A DNA stretch of 64,000 nucleotides from Sphingobium sp. TKS. GTDB taxonomy: Bacteria > Pseudomonadota > Alphaproteobacteria > Sphingomonadales > Sphingomonadaceae. Position numbers and translations under genes: made by a program. The stretch's first letter is position 1. Each line of letters starts with the position of its first letter. The notes below the pieces were generated by a model that saw only the letters and a program-made list of their open reading frames with translations, ran no database searches and had not been told where the DNA came from. Below are positions 62,524 through 64,000 of the stretch, piece by piece. The stretch lies in the NCBI RefSeq assembly GCF_001563265.1, contig NZ_CP005084.1:925121-989120 (forward strand), given 5' to 3'.

Positions 62524-63615
62524 ATGGCGCGTAAACAATCCGATTATCTGGCGGCGCTTCTGTCGGACGAGCCGGAGGCGGCCACGCCCGCGCCCGCCGA
62601 GCCGGAAACGGCCCAGACGCCCGTGCCGCCCCCCTCCCCTGCCCCGGCTGCGCCCCGCCAGGACCGCGCTCGTGGCACGACCTTGCTCGGCCGCGAATCC
62701 GCCCTCGCCCGCCTCGCCTCCGGCGAAGTGCGCCAGGTCACGCAATTGCTGCTCGACCCGGCCAGGGTGCGCATCTGGCGCGGCAATGCCCGCCTTTACG
62801 CGCATCTCAATGAGGAAAATTGCCGCGAACTGATCGATTCGATCATCGCGGAAGGCGGGCAGAAGGTGCCCGCCGTGGTCCGCCGGATCGAGGATGACGC
62901 GGATCATGATTATGAAGTGATCGCCGGCACCCGCCGCCACTGGTCGATCAGTTGGCTGCGCGCGAACAGCTATTCGGACATGATGTTCGTGGCGCAGGTC
63001 GCGCAACTGGACGATGAAGCGGCCTTCCGCCTTGCCGACCTCGAAAACCGCGCGCGCAAGGACGTGTCGGACCTGGAACGCGCGCGCAACTATGCCGAGG
63101 CGCTCAAGGCCCATTATGGCAGCCACCTGACCCGCATGGCCGAGCGGTTGAAGCTTTCCAAGGGGTGGCTCAGCAAGATGATCAAGGTGGCGGGCATAGA
63201 GGACGCGGTCATCGACGCCTTCGCCTCCCCTGCCGACGTGCAGTTGAAGCCGGCCTATGCGCTGGCCCAGGCTCTGGACGATCAGAAGGCGGCGCCTGCC
63301 ATCAATGCGGAGGCAGGACGCCTCGCCTCCGAGCAGCGCGCCTTGCGGGCTGCGGGCGCGTCCACGATCCCGGCGGCGGAAGTGCTCAAGCGTCTGCTCG
63401 ACGCCCCACGCGTCGCGCAATCCGCGCCCAAGGACGAGCCCTTCACCTGGAACACCCGCTATGGCCGCCCGGCGCTGACGGTGCAGTCGGTCAACCGCCA
63501 GGGCATCACCATCCGCCTTCATGCAGGGTCGGGCGCGGATATGGAGACGCTGGCGACCGCCTTGCGCGACACGCTCGAACATCTCGAACGCCAGGGCATA
63601 GGACTTCAGCGCTGA
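62524..63615 (+). CDS. ParB/RepB-type centromere-binding protein
   Basis: A 363-residue protein. After a Pro/Ala-rich N-terminus, the ParB nuclease-like fold (NCRELIDSIIAEGGQKVPAVV, IAGTRRHW) and the helix-turn-helix (RMAERLKLSKGWLSKMIKVA) follow; the C-terminus has a dimerising helix (ATALRDTLEHLERQ). It binds parS-like sites and with ParA separates replicon copies. Two palindromes just downstream (63693, 63752) are candidate sites. AGGGGAA precedes ATG 62524. Confidence 0.9.
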   Translation: MARKQSDYLAALLSDEPEAATPAPAEPETAQTPVPPPSPAPAAPRQDRARGTTLLGRESALARLASGEVRQVTQLLLDPARVRIWRGNARLYAHLNEENCRELIDSIIAEGGQKVPAVVRRIEDDADHDYEVIAGTRRHWSISWLRANSYSDMMFVAQVAQLDDEAAFRLADLENRARKDVSDLERARNYAEALKAHYGSHLTRMAERLKLSKGWLSKMIKVAGIEDAVIDAFASPADVQLKPAYALAQALDDQKAAPAINAEAGRLASEQRALRAAGASTIPAAEVLKRLLDAPRVAQSAPKDEPFTWNTRYGRPALTVQSVNRQGITIRLHAGSGADMETLATALRDTLEHLERQGIGLQR

Positions 63616-63624
63616 TGGAAAGCG

Positions 63625-63657
63625 GGGGGAAGGATAGAGACAGGGGGAAGGATAGAG
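63625..63657. repeat. two direct repeats (iteron-like)
   Basis: GGGGGAAGGATAGAG occurs at 63625-63639 and again at 63643-63657, 18 bp apart, directly after parB. Two copies are too few to call an origin, but the period and location are iteron-like. Confidence 0.35.
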
Positions 63658-63692
63658 GGCCGGTCGGGCTGATTGCCTTTCCCCTGCCCTTT

Positions 63693-63708
63693 GTTTCCCC
63701 GGGGAAAC
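63693..63708. promoter_or_regulatory. parS-like palindrome 1
   Basis: GTTTCCCCGGGGAAAC is a perfect 16-bp palindrome with the GTT...AAC ends found in parS sites of ParB/RepB systems. It lies 78 bp after parB and recurs identically at 63752. Confidence 0.65.
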
Positions 63709-63751
63709 AGCTCCCCCCCGCCTGCCTCTCCCCCCAGGAAACCTCTCTCCC

Positions 63752-63767
63752 GTTTCCCCGGGGAAAC
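63752..63767. promoter_or_regulatory. parS-like palindrome 2
   Basis: Identical to the palindrome at 63693-63708, 59 bp start to start. Two identical 16-bp palindromes next to parAB support a centromere site. Confidence 0.65.
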
Positions 63768-64000
63768 ACCCACCCCCGCTCGATTGGTCTACCAAACAAA
63801 ACCGCCCCCTCCATGGAAATGGCGCGGCGGCCGATCATCGCGCCACCAGCCCGGCGGAACCCGCCTGCCCTCGCGCAAAGCCCCTGCCCTTCCCACTTCC
63901 TTTCCACCCCACCAACTCGTTCACGGTATCGCCCCGCCGACACCGATCCGCTTGCCTCCACCCCATGCCACGGGCTGCCGCTCATCTTCAGGATCCGCCC

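Larger units (their letters stand above)
63616..64000. other. putative centromere/origin-proximal region at window end
   Basis: The last 385 bases have no convincing gene; open frames here on the minus strand are shadows continuing from the parB region. The segment holds a pair of 15-bp direct repeats, two perfect parS-shaped palindromes and C-rich polypyrimidine tracts. By analogy with other alphaproteobacterial secondary replicons a replication initiator may follow beyond the window. Confidence 0.5.

Noticed and set aside
62488..63985. Minus-strand frames opposite parB and over the parS region
   Set aside because: They run antisense to parB or through low-complexity C/G tracts and have no domain or ribosome site.

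Overview
The window is GC-rich, densely coded DNA of an alphaproteobacterium, most likely a Sphingomonadaceae member such as Sphingobium. This rests on the look of the proteins (TonB receptor, MoxJ-like and PQQ modules, BapA-type adhesin, carbamoyltransferase/DUF5989 set) and on families of intergenic palindromic repeats; no rRNA or tRNA gene was seen to confirm it. A ParA/ParB pair followed by two 16-bp palindromes of parS shape at the right edge suggests a chromid or large plasmid whose replication and partition region starts there.

Layout. (1) 1-4262: quorum-sensing locus, with the end of a LuxR regulator, a LuxI-type synthase, a private acyl carrier protein, a cyclopropane/mycolate-type methyltransferase and a fatty acyl-AMP ligase, apparently one operon for an unusual acyl signal. 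(2) 4389-9151: exported protein, LysR regulator divergent from a 3-oxoacid CoA-transferase pair, hybrid histidine kinase. (3) 9317-21238: alcohol oxidation island, with acetyl-CoA synthetase, pseudoazurin, TonB receptor, porin, beta-propeller protein, cytochrome c, MoxJ-like binding protein, PQQ alcohol dehydrogenase with the lanthanide-type Asp pair, and a NarL-type regulator. The aldehyde dehydrogenase needed for the middle step lies at 40070-41593. The same 16-20 bp element lies about 57-90 bp upstream of five of these start codons. (4) 21530-32288: type I secretion system (TolC, ABC, HlyD proteins) with its 2055-residue BapA/RTX adhesin. (5) 32729-41593: deacylase, KatG, a NosP/NahK-like FIST plus histidine kinase pair, DUF779 protein and aldehyde dehydrogenase. 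(6) 41733-43395: IS1380-family element. (7) 43466-46530: AIM24 protein, SDR, Nramp-like transporter.

(8) 46667-55290 is the most unusual block. Two divergent operons share an identical TGAACC-N18-CACTCA promoter. One encodes an ECF sigma factor, its membrane anti-sigma, an S8 peptidase, an outer-membrane protein and an SGNH hydrolase. The other encodes a cupredoxin, a di-iron ferritin-like membrane protein, a carbamoyltransferase, a DUF5989 protein and a methyltransferase. The anti-sigma periplasmic domain resembles the pro-domain of the neighbouring peptidase. (9) 55405-59644: homodimeric 2-oxoacid dehydrogenase E1 and E2 with a divergent Lrp regulator. (10) 59726-64000: dGTPase, ParA, ParB and parS-like sites.

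Working together, region 3 plus the aldehyde dehydrogenase can take ethanol or a similar alcohol through aldehyde and acid to acyl-CoA, with electrons passing to cytochrome c or pseudoazurin. Regions 1, 4 and the NosP/NahK pair are signalling and biofilm functions. Product names come from reading motifs by eye; no database search was run.
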